Source: Lachnospiraceae bacterium (GTDB lineage: Bacteria > Bacillota_A > Clostridia > Lachnospirales > Lachnospiraceae). From it: DNA of 6,431 nucleotides. The number at the start of each line of letters is the position of its first letter. Position 1 is the first letter of the stretch. Positions 1-5,739 of the stretch are shown in pieces. The translations under genes and the position numbers were made by a program. The DNA is taken from the NCBI GenBank assembly GCA_024684065.1, contig JAIKXO010000167.1, positions 1-6,431 on the forward strand, given 5' to 3'. The notes beneath the pieces are model-generated. The model saw nothing but the letters and a program-made list of their open reading frames with translations. It did not search any database and was not told the DNA's origin.

Positions 1-140
1 CATCTAAGCGTGAAGCCCCCCTCAAGATGAGATATCCCTCATTGATAAGACCCCTTGAAGACGACAAGGTAGATAGGTCATAGGTGTAAGTGCAGTAATG
101 CATTAAGCTGAATGTTACTAATCGGTCGAAGGCTTGACCT
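1..140 (+). rRNA. 23S ribosomal RNA, 3' end (partial)
   Basis: The stretch carries the highly conserved last part of bacterial 23S rRNA: the GACGACAAGGTAGATAGG block near 60-80, then AATGTTACTAATCGGTCGAA (111-130) and the terminal GGCTTGACCT (131-140). This is domain VI of the large-subunit RNA, close to the peptidyl transferase centre in the folded ribosome. The 5' part lies outside the window. The 3' boundary is set by comparison with the known end of other bacterial 23S genes and may be off by a few bases. The wording of the last 40 bases fits clostridia of the Lachnospiraceae type. Confidence 0.97.
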
Positions 141-189
141 ATGAATTGGTTTTCCTCTTTCAGTGTTCAGTTTTGAGAGTATAAATTCC

Positions 190-324
190 GCAATGCACGA
201 TCGCGACTCCCCAAGTAATGCTGGCGCATGACTTGGTGTCGTTGCGTTCGTCATATAATTCGAGTTCCGTTCAGCCTTAGGTGAGCGAGCTCCCCACGGC
301 TTACCGCAACCCGAATTGCATTGC
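190..324 (+). other. Structured spacer RNA in the position normally held by 5S rRNA
   Basis: Pairing found by eye gives a three-way junction. Closing helix: GCAATGCA (190-197) with TGCATTGC (317-324), 8 perfect pairs. Arm A: CGAC (204-207) with GTCG (238-241), CCAAGT (211-216) with ACTTGG (231-236), and ATGC (218-221) with GCAT (226-229), capped by a TGGC loop. Arm B: ATTCG (258-262) with CGAAT (312-316), GTT (264-266) with AAC (308-310), AGCC (273-276) with GGCT (298-301), and GGTGAG (280-285) with CTCCCC (290-295) with one mismatch, around a CGAG loop. The overall shape resembles 5S rRNA, but none of the conserved 5S loop sequence is present. It may be a processing element of the rRNA-tRNA transcript or an unnamed RNA. 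The rest of 141-331 includes a CAGTTTTGAGAGT stretch of the kind seen in clostridial rRNA spacers, and shows nothing else. Confidence 0.35.
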
Positions 325-331
325 TCTCTAT

Positions 332-403
332 TCCTCGATAGCTCAATGGTAGAGCACGCGGCTGTTAACCGCGGGGTTGTTGGTTCGAGCCCAACTCGGG
401 GAG
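332..403 (+). tRNA. tRNA-Asn (anticodon GTT)
   Basis: Complete 72-base cloverleaf. Acceptor TCCTCGA (332-338) pairs with TCGGGGA (396-402) with one G-T wobble. The D arm is GCTC/GAGC (341-355) and the anticodon stem CGCGG/CCGCG (357-373) has loop CTGTTAA with anticodon GTT at 364-366. The variable loop is five bases, and the T arm GTTGG/CCAAC encloses TTCGAGC. The discriminator base is G403, as expected for tRNA-Asn. CCA is not encoded. It is the first of three tRNAs transcribed with the rRNA. Confidence 0.96.
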
Positions 404-413
404 TTTGGGATTG

Positions 414-485
414 GGCTCCGTGGTCAAGCGGTTAAGACATCGCCCTTTCACGGCGGTAACACGGGTTCGATTCCCGTCGGAGTCA
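414..485 (+). tRNA. tRNA-Glu (anticodon TTC)
   Basis: Complete 72-base cloverleaf. Acceptor GGCTCCG (414-420) pairs with CGGAGTC (478-484) with one G-T wobble, and the discriminator is A485. The anticodon stem TCGCC/GGCGG (440-456) holds loop CTTTCAC with anticodon TTC at 447-449. The T arm carries GGGTTCGATTCCC. CCA is not encoded. It lies 10 bases after tRNA-Asn with no promoter or terminator between, so both are processed from one transcript. Confidence 0.96.
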
Positions 486-493
486 GCTTAAAA

Positions 494-554
494 ACGGTAA
501 GCTGTGGCTTGCCGTCATAAGGAATCCTCCCGCGAGCGGGTCCCTCCTTGTGAC
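494..554 (+). other. Two adjacent hairpins in the tRNA-Glu / tRNA-Cys spacer
   Basis: The first hairpin is ACGGTAAGC (494-502) with GCTTGCCGT (507-515), nine pairs including one wobble, around a TGTG loop. The second is GTCATAAGGA (514-523) with TCCTTGTGAC (545-554), ten pairs including one wobble, enclosing CCCG/CGGG (529-532 and 537-540) around a CGAG loop. They share bases 514-515, so they compete at the base or stack end to end. Neither is followed by a T-run, which argues against termination. RNA processing signals between the two tRNAs are the simplest reading; this is inference. Confidence 0.45.
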
Positions 555-558
555 ATAT

Positions 559-629
559 GGTGCCATAGCCAAGTGGTAAGGCGTGGGACTGCAACTCCCT
601 GATCGTTGGTTCAAATCCGACTGGCACCT
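559..629 (+). tRNA. tRNA-Cys (anticodon GCA)
   Basis: Complete 71-base cloverleaf. Acceptor GGTGCCA (559-565) pairs perfectly with TGGCACC (622-628), and the discriminator is T629, the base typical of tRNA-Cys. The anticodon GCA is at 591-593 in loop CTGCAAC. The anticodon stem has four good pairs plus a T-T mismatch at its outer end (584/600). The T arm is around GTTGGTTCAAATCCGAC. CCA is not encoded. It is the last RNA gene of the operon. Confidence 0.94.
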
Positions 630-632
630 TTT

Positions 633-678
633 AAGGCTTCAAGCGTTGATTTTTACGGCGTTTGGGGCTTTTATTTTT
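633..678 (+). terminator. Probable terminator of the rRNA-tRNA operon
   Basis: AAGGCTTCAAGCG (633-645) pairs along its whole length with CGTTTGGGGCTTT (659-671), 13 pairs of which four are G-T wobbles, around a 13-base loop. TATTTTT (672-678) follows. The position four bases after tRNA-Cys fits termination of the stable-RNA transcript. The wobbles and large loop make it weaker than a textbook terminator, so some read-through into the amidase gene 16 bases further on is possible. Confidence 0.55.
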
Positions 679-693
679 ACCGGTCGGAATACT

Positions 694-1752
694 ATGGATA
701 ACAGGATGAGCGGAATAAAGATAAAAACAATCAACATAGCATTTTTCATTATGATACTTTCTGTTCTTACGTGTTTTTCTTTATGCGGATGTGAAGATTC
801 AGAGGAAACTCCCAAGATAAGTACGATAAATAAGTCTGCGGATGCCGGCGAAAGCGAGGATGAAGCAGAAGATGAAATGCCCGTGATCGTGATCGAAGAC
901 AGCAGTTCTTCGTTTATTTCAGAAGAAATATCGGAAAATACCATTTCAATGCAGGATACTTCGGATGATGATGAAGGATCAAAGGAAAACGAAGAGATAA
1001 GTGAAGACGGAGCCAAAGACGAGACTTCTGAAGAAGATGCTGCTGAAGATGGCAGTGAAGAAGAAGCGGATGAGGGCACGGAAGAAGGAACCGAAGAAAA
1101 CAGGACTCCTGTTGCGCCGAACGGCCGTCTTATAGCGATCGATGCCGGACATCAGTCAAAGGGAAACAGCGCAAAAGAGCCTATAGGACCCGGATCTTCG
1201 CAGATGAAAGCCAAGGTTACCGGAGGAACAAGAGGAGTTGCTACGGGCCTTACCGAATATGAACTTAACCTTCAGGTTGCTCTGAAATTAAGGGATGAAC
1301 TGAAGGCCAGGGGTTATGATGTCCTTATGATCAGGGAATCAAATGATGTTAATATATCAAATGCCGAAAGGGCGGAGATAGCCAATAATGCAGGAGCTGC
1401 CGCGTTTATCAGGATCCATGCGAACGGAAGCGAAAACTCCGGAGTTAAGGGAATGATGACTATCTGTCAGACTTCATCAAACCCGTACAATTCCGATCTG
1501 TATTCACTGAGCAAGGAACTTTCGACGGATATCCTGGACTGTGCAGTGGCTGAAACAGGCGCAAAAAGGGAAAAAGTCTGGGAAACCGATTCGATGACCG
1601 GTATCAACTGGTGCCGGACTCCCGTGACCATAATCGAAATGGGATATATGTCAAATCCCGAAGAAGACCAGCTTATGGCCTCGGATGATTACCAGCGCAA
1701 GATCGTCAAAGGTATAGCCAATGGCGTAGACAAATATATGTCAAACCGGTAG
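694..1752 (+). CDS. Lipoprotein N-acetylmuramoyl-L-alanine amidase (Amidase_3)
   Basis: A predicted zinc hydrolase of 352 residues that cuts the bond between MurNAc and L-Ala of the peptide stem in peptidoglycan. Residues ~10-33 are a signal peptide ending in the lipobox LCGC, with Cys33 as the lipidated residue, so it should sit on the outer face of the membrane. Residues 34-137 form an acidic Ser/Glu/Asp linker, and ~144-350 form the Amidase_3 domain. Visible active-site residues are His153 in IDAGH, Glu188 in TEYELNL and His242 in RIHANGS (zinc ligands), and Glu315 in IIEMGYMSN (catalytic). The frame is open upstream to an ATG at 583, but that lies inside tRNA-Cys. ATG 694 places the signal peptide correctly; ATG 706 is an alternative. 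Neither has a clear ribosome binding site, and no convincing promoter is seen after the terminator at 633-678. Its job in wall turnover, division or sporulation cannot be told from context. Confidence 0.9.
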   Translation: MDNRMSGIKIKTINIAFFIMILSVLTCFSLCGCEDSEETPKISTINKSADAGESEDEAEDEMPVIVIEDSSSSFISEEISENTISMQDTSDDDEGSKENEEISEDGAKDETSEEDAAEDGSEEEADEGTEEGTEENRTPVAPNGRLIAIDAGHQSKGNSAKEPIGPGSSQMKAKVTGGTRGVATGLTEYELNLQVALKLRDELKARGYDVLMIRESNDVNISNAERAEIANNAGAAAFIRIHANGSENSGVKGMMTICQTSSNPYNSDLYSLSKELSTDILDCAVAETGAKREKVWETDSMTGINWCRTPVTIIEMGYMSNPEEDQLMASDDYQRKIVKGIANGVDKYMSNR

Positions 1753-1756
1753 GGTG

Positions 1757-3451
1757 TTAAAGGTTGAGTCCCCTGTATCTGTTGACCATTGCCCATAACT
1801 CGTGTATCCTGACCATGGCGTAATTGCCGGGAATGTCACCCTGCCCGCAGACAGCTGAAAAGCTGTCTTTTTTTATTCTGTCATATAATCCGTTCACGCA
1901 TTCCGTAAGGGGAGTACGTCCGTTAAACCCGTGTTCTTCAAGGGTTCTTAGCATTGCTCCCAGTAGATTTGTCTGTTCGTTGTCAACAACCTGTTCCACA
2001 AAGCGCAGTTCGACCGATTCGCGGTTAAGGCTGACACTGTCGGTCCCGGAGCCCCTTACCTTTACCTTCCGGCTTTCTGTCACCTGCCGGTTTGGTGAAG
2101 GAACGCGGTCATCCGTAAATTGAACCGCTTTATCTGGCGCGGGTGCCGCATCGGGGAACTCTTCAGCCGCCTTTTTGGCGATATCCGTGATGTTTACTGG
2201 ATTATATTCCTTCATCTGTATGATGTTGTCCGATACTTCAAAAAACGCTCCGGAGCTTCCGGCTACCAGGACCGTAGAGATGCCGAGATCCTCATAAAGA
2301 CTGCGCATTCTTGATATAAACGGGATTATGGGTTCCTCTCCCGGGTGGATGACTTTATGCATAAGAGCATCGCGTACCATGAAGTTTGTAGCGCTCGTAT
2401 CTTCATCTATGAGTAGGGTTTTGCTGCCTGAAAGGATAGCTTCGACCGTGCCGGCCGCCTGGGAAGTGCTGCCGCTCGCATCTTCGGTAGAGAAGCTTAC
2501 GGTATCCTTCCCGTTAGGGAGATTTCTGATAAAAAGGCTGATATCAAGCTGTTTTATGCTCCTTCCGTCCTCAGCGCGAAGCTTCACAGCAGTGCATTCT
2601 GTAATAACATATTCCCTGCCGTCTCCGGGGATATGATCGTAAACTCCCCGTTCAAGAGCCTTAAGAAGGGTGGATTTGCCATGGTAGCCTCCGCCAACGA
2701 TCAGTGTTATGCCCGATCTTATGCCAAGTCCGGTTATGGATCTGCCGCCGGGAAGCTTAAGTGTGATCTCATCTTCCGAAGTACTCTTAAAAGGCACGGC
2801 ATCCGCCATGGGCCTGTCATCAACACCGCTCTTTCTGGGAAGAACGGCCCCGTTTGCGATAAAGGCTATAAGGCCGTTTTCCTTAAGCTGGTCACGCAGG
2901 GCCTTCTGGTCATCGGAAAGAGAGATCCATTTGGCGAGAACATCTTTGTTTATCGCATTATATCGAAGAGACTTTGCCACACTCAGCGGAACAAAGTCAA
3001 AGAGCATCTTCTTAAGCTCCATGGCAAGCGTAGTGCGTCCCGCTGCGGGAAAACCGGCAGAGAACCTGAGTATCAGGGAACCATCCGAAGGCGTTATAAC
3101 AAGTGCCGAGCGTTCCAAAACTTCCTGTCCGCAGGAACTTACAGTCAGGGTCCCGCTCTTGCCCGAGCCTCCGGCCTTATGTGAGTAACGGCCGAGTTCA
3201 CGGTGGAACAGCCTGAGCAGGTGATCCTGGAGCATGATGCGTCTGTGAGGTTCCTGTATGTATTCCATCGGAAAACCGTGCTGTTTTGCACTCATCCTGA
3301 TGCTTAATGAGGATGGTGCGGCAAAGGGATCGCCCTGCACATGGTCTATCGACAATATATACGTGGGAAAAGTGTATCTGCCTTTTAGGCTTTTGTAAGC
3401 CGGATAGGGTTTATGATCATTCTGCTTAAGCAGCTGTTCGAGTCTGTTCAT
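1757..3451 (-). CDS. ABC-class ATPase (COG3044 / PF09818 family)
   Basis: A soluble 564-residue ATPase with no membrane segments, so not a transporter. The N-terminal domain opens with MNRLEQLLKQ and carries the family hallmark IDHVQGDPFA at residues 35-44. The nucleotide-binding domain has Walker A GGGYHGKST (253-261), a degenerate signature-like ASGSTSQAAG (325-334) and Walker B TLLIDEDTSA (345-354). A polar, proline-containing linker (~425-475) leads to a C-terminal region with a VEQVVDNEQT motif. The family includes trypanosome MRB1590, an RNA-binding ATPase, so nucleic acid binding is a reasonable guess; the bacterial role is not settled. The start ATG at 3451 has AAGAGG 10 bases upstream and matches the usual family N-terminus. 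The frame is open back to a TTG at 3529 that looks like a promoter box. It converges on the amidase gene with 4 bases between the stops and is transcribed alone. Confidence 0.88.
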   Translation of the reverse strand: MNRLEQLLKQNDHKPYPAYKSLKGRYTFPTYILSIDHVQGDPFAAPSSLSIRMSAKQHGFPMEYIQEPHRRIMLQDHLLRLFHRELGRYSHKAGGSGKSGTLTVSSCGQEVLERSALVITPSDGSLILRFSAGFPAAGRTTLAMELKKMLFDFVPLSVAKSLRYNAINKDVLAKWISLSDDQKALRDQLKENGLIAFIANGAVLPRKSGVDDRPMADAVPFKSTSEDEITLKLPGGRSITGLGIRSGITLIVGGGYHGKSTLLKALERGVYDHIPGDGREYVITECTAVKLRAEDGRSIKQLDISLFIRNLPNGKDTVSFSTEDASGSTSQAAGTVEAILSGSKTLLIDEDTSATNFMVRDALMHKVIHPGEEPIIPFISRMRSLYEDLGISTVLVAGSSGAFFEVSDNIIQMKEYNPVNITDIAKKAAEEFPDAAPAPDKAVQFTDDRVPSPNRQVTESRKVKVRGSGTDSVSLNRESVELRFVEQVVDNEQTNLLGAMLRTLEEHGFNGRTPLTECVNGLYDRIKKDSFSAVCGQGDIPGNYAMVRIHELWAMVNRYRGLNL

Positions 3452-3461
3452 ATTATAGATA

Positions 3462-3467
3462 CCTCTT
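3462..3467 (-). promoter_or_regulatory. Ribosome binding site fixing the ATPase start
   Basis: Read on the minus strand this is AAGAGG, 10 bases before the ATG at 3451. The upstream TTG at 3529 has no such sequence in front of it. This supports translation from 3451. Confidence 0.6.
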
Positions 3468-3500
3468 GATCTTATCGGTTTTCCGTGATCTGATACGGAT

Positions 3501-3529
3501 ACCTTAATAGGTTTTAAAGTCTTTGTCAA
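3501..3529 (-). promoter_or_regulatory. Candidate promoter of the ABC ATPase gene
   Basis: On the minus strand a perfect TTGACA (3529-3524) is followed after 17 bases by TAAGGT (3506-3501), which keeps the three most conserved positions of a -10 box. Transcription would begin near 3494, giving a leader of roughly 40 bases before the AAGAGG and ATG at 3451. The -10 match is only three of six, so confidence is moderate. Confidence 0.45.
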
Positions 3530-3635
3530 ATAACAGGGTTTGACGGAAATATCATATATGAAAAAACAGCGGATTATGATAGAATATTCCTTAAGGATTT
3601 AAGTCCGGATATGATCAGAGGAAGCAGGTGATCGG

Positions 3636-3884
3636 ATGAGGCAGATGGATATGCTGGTTTCCGGCCTTGTGGGCACGGGAGAGCATAAGAGGATATGTGT
3701 TTATTTCAGTGATAAAGATAAATATGCGGAAGGCTCGATACCTGACTGCAAGATAACTTCGAGCAAGGGCTTTTCCAAGGAAGAGCTGAGAGAGATCGAG
3801 GATTATCTTGCGGAGAACAAGGACCACATCATAGAAGAAGCAAGAAAAGTCAATCCGATGAAATCGTTTTTGGGAAAGAATTAA
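3636..3884 (+). CDS. Small protein of unknown function (82 aa)
   Basis: I do not recognise a named family. The 82-residue product has no signal peptide or membrane segment. Residues ~5-42 look strand-forming, with alternating hydrophobic residues in MLVSGLV and ICVYFSD, then YAEGSIPDCKI. Residues ~45-72 are a charged helix rich in Glu and Lys (KEELREIEDYL onward), and the end is NPMKSFLGKN. The ATG at 3636 has AGGTG five bases upstream (3626-3630), a credible ribosome binding site. TATGAT at 3575-3580 could be a -10 box but has no clear -35. It is divergent from the ATPase gene and is closed by a terminator seven bases after its stop. An antisense frame over the same bases lacks these signals. 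A cytosolic housekeeping protein is a guess only. Confidence 0.75.
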   Translation: MRQMDMLVSGLVGTGEHKRICVYFSDKDKYAEGSIPDCKITSSKGFSKEELREIEDYLAENKDHIIEEARKVNPMKSFLGKN

Positions 3885-3890
3885 GGGCAG

Positions 3891-3922
3891 GCCGCTCATA
3901 TGTGTAAAGTGGGCGGCTTTTT
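3891..3922 (+). terminator. Intrinsic terminator after the 82-residue gene
   Basis: GCCGCTCA (3891-3898) pairs with TGGGCGGC (3910-3917), eight pairs with one wobble, around an 11-base loop and followed by TTTTT (3918-3922). This is a classic form. It ends only 21 bases before the glycosylase ATG and 12 before that gene's AGGGA, leaving no room for an independent promoter between, so it may act as a partial terminator or attenuator for the downstream genes. Confidence 0.85.
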
Positions 3923-3943
3923 GCTGTCTATACAGGGAAAATA

Positions 3944-4747
3944 ATGCAGGTAACTATCAATAACATGGATTTAGCTCAGATCGCGAACAGCGGGCAGTGT
4001 TTCCGCTGGAACAGGCTGGATGAGGGTTTTTATGAGATCATCGCCTTTGACAGGTATCTGACGATCAGACAGCAGGGAAACCGGTTTGAGCTTTCCTGCG
4101 ATGAGGATGAATGGAAAAACATATGGGCCGGGTATCTTGACATGGACACCGATTATGCCGCGATCGGGAAAATGATCGGGGAATCGGGGGACGATTATCT
4201 TAAGGAAGCCTATAAATACGGCAGCGGGATAAGGATACTCAGGCAGGAATTGTGGGAAGTACTTATATCTTTTATCATTTCCCAGAATAATAATATAAAG
4301 AGGATACGTGGCAGCATAGAAGCTATCTGCAGCAAGGCGGCCCTGCCTCTTTTGGGAGATGCGCCCTGTGGAAAGTACAGGTTTCCGGGACCAACGGATA
4401 TAGACGGGGATTTCTTTAACGACAGGGAGCTGGGGCTTGGTTACAGGGATGAATACCTTTCAAAAATGTATGAATATGCACGTACGAGCGATAATTTCCC
4501 TGAGAGGCTTAAGGAAACCGGCAACAGGGAGGCGTTTGCTGAGTTAAAGTCATTCAAGGGGATAGGCGACAAAGTAGCCAACTGTATCTGTCTGTTCGGG
4601 CTGCATCATATCGATGCGTTTCCGGTGGATACTCATATAAGGCAGATACTTGACAGATACTATCCTTCGGGATTTGATCTTGAAAGATATAAGGGATGTG
4701 CAGGGATAATACAGCAGTATATGTTCAATTACAAACTTAATTCATAA
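3944..4747 (+). CDS. 8-oxoguanine DNA glycosylase / AP lyase, OGG1 type
   Basis: A base-excision repair enzyme of 267 residues that removes oxidised guanine from DNA and can nick the resulting abasic site. Residues ~1-95 are an OGG_N-like domain with the SGQCFRW motif (16-22). Residues ~100-265 are the HhH-GPD fold, with ISFIISQNNN in the family's conserved helix (108-117) and the helix-hairpin-helix FKGIGDKVANCICL (204-217). Lys210, the Schiff-base nucleophile, and Asp229 in FPVDTHI match Lys249 and Asp268 of human OGG1, so both glycosylase and lyase activity are expected. Lys in that position argues against a monofunctional AlkA-type enzyme. AGGGA lies five bases before the ATG. It follows a terminator closely, and the next gene starts 82 bases after its stop. 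Confidence 0.93.
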   Translation: MQVTINNMDLAQIANSGQCFRWNRLDEGFYEIIAFDRYLTIRQQGNRFELSCDEDEWKNIWAGYLDMDTDYAAIGKMIGESGDDYLKEAYKYGSGIRILRQELWEVLISFIISQNNNIKRIRGSIEAICSKAALPLLGDAPCGKYRFPGPTDIDGDFFNDRELGLGYRDEYLSKMYEYARTSDNFPERLKETGNREAFAELKSFKGIGDKVANCICLFGLHHIDAFPVDTHIRQILDRYYPSGFDLERYKGCAGIIQQYMFNYKLNS

Positions 4748-4829
4748 AGTGCCGAAAACCGGACGTACAGCTTATATGATACGTGACGAAACAATGAACA
4801 GGCGGTTTATGCGGACAAGGGAGGCTTAA

Positions 4830-5684
4830 ATGAAAAAGGGACTTATAATGGAAGGCGGGGCTATGAGAGGAATGTTTACCGCCGGAGTTACCGATGTTTT
4901 TATGGAAAAAGGGGTCAGGTTTGACGGAGGTATCGGGACTTCTGCGGGCGCGGCCTTCGGATGCAATTACAAATCTGGTCAGATAGGGCGGGCCTTACGT
5001 TATAACATGGAATACTGTGCTGACAAGAGGTATGTGAGCGCGAGCGGTTTCCTGCGCAGCGGAAATCTGTATTCGGAGGATTTCTGCTATCACCAGATAC
5101 CCGAAAGCCTGGATAAGTTTGACTTTGACGCATTTAACGAAAATCCCATGGAGTTTTACATTACCTGCACGAATATCGAAACAGGCAGGGCTGTTCATCA
5201 CCGTCATGATGAGAAGAATGATGACCTGAACACATTCCTTGAGTGGATAAGGGCTTCGTGCGCGATGCCGATGCTCGAGCAGATAGTGGAGATCGACGGA
5301 GTAAAGCTGCTTGACGGCGGTGTGGGAGATTCGGTGCCGCTTGAGTATTTTGAGGAACTGGGTTTCGACAGGAATGTCGTGATCCTGACCCAGCCCCTTG
5401 AATACAGGAAGAAAAAGATAAAATACGGACTTCTGGCAAAAACGACGTATCGTAAGTATCCAAATCTTACGAAGGCCATGCTTGACCGTCATATAAGATA
5501 TAACGAAACCTATGACCGGATAAGGGAGAAGGAGCTTAAGGGCGAGATCGTTGTCGTAAGGCCGCCGAAGCCGCTTAACATAGGGATCACACATGATAAG
5601 AATGAGCTCCGGAGGGTATATAACATTGGAAGGCGCGAAGGACTTAAAGCGCTAAGAAGGGTTAACGAATTTCTGGACCGCTGA
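4830..5684 (+). CDS. Patatin-like phospholipase, YjjU-like
   Basis: A probable cytoplasmic lipid acyl hydrolase of 284 residues, with a Ser-Asp dyad and no signal peptide. The oxyanion loop is EGGAMRG (8-14), the nucleophile is Ser38 in GTSAG (36-40), and the catalytic Asp162 is in LLDGGVGDSVP. The C-terminal part (~205-284) contains VVRPPKPLNI and a helical tail with RRVYNIGRREG, resembling the DUF6363 region of the E. coli YjjU group, which supports that subgroup rather than RssA. The natural substrate is unknown for this branch; phospholipid or acyl ester hydrolysis is inferred from the active site. AAGGGAGG (4817-4824) five bases before the ATG is the strongest ribosome binding site in the window. 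The 82-base gap before it holds no terminator, and the thioesterase gene follows 55 bases later, suggesting one transcript. Confidence 0.93.
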   Translation: MKKGLIMEGGAMRGMFTAGVTDVFMEKGVRFDGGIGTSAGAAFGCNYKSGQIGRALRYNMEYCADKRYVSASGFLRSGNLYSEDFCYHQIPESLDKFDFDAFNENPMEFYITCTNIETGRAVHHRHDEKNDDLNTFLEWIRASCAMPMLEQIVEIDGVKLLDGGVGDSVPLEYFEELGFDRNVVILTQPLEYRKKKIKYGLLAKTTYRKYPNLTKAMLDRHIRYNETYDRIREKELKGEIVVVRPPKPLNIGITHDKNELRRVYNIGRREGLKALRRVNEFLDR

Positions 5685-5739
5685 TGCCTTAACGAAGGTC
5701 AGTTGATAAGGAAAGTACAGGAAACGCAGAGGGAAGGCA

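Noticed and set aside
186..330. Diverged 5S rRNA on either strand of the spacer
   Set aside because: On the minus strand a patch around 205-235 loosely resembles a 5S helix, but the conserved loop sequences are missing and the similarity comes from a self-complementary hairpin present on both strands.
583..693. In-frame upstream ATG extending the amidase by 37 residues
   Set aside because: The first 47 bases lie inside tRNA-Cys and the rest spans the terminator hairpin; the extension also buries the signal peptide away from the N-terminus.
639..1079. 146-residue serine-rich reading frame on the minus strand
   Set aside because: It is the mirror of the acidic GAA/GAT-rich linker of the amidase, and its composition follows from that codon bias.
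2633..3188. Two long + strand frames (183 and 159 residues) opposite the ATPase gene
   Set aside because: They lie fully inside the minus-strand ATPase, which has clear Walker motifs; their products show no recognisable motif.
3615..3899. 94-residue minus-strand frame over the small gene
   Set aside because: It has no visible ribosome binding site, and the + strand frame has both a good site and a terminator immediately after it.
4776..4829. A 17-codon + strand frame ending directly at the patatin ATG, possible leader peptide
   Set aside because: It has no ribosome binding site, and no attenuator hairpin or codon run is visible; it most likely occurs by chance in the gap.
4915..5594. Several minus-strand frames (up to 199 residues) opposite the patatin gene
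   Set aside because: They are shadows of a gene with an intact Ser-Asp active site and a strong ribosome binding site.
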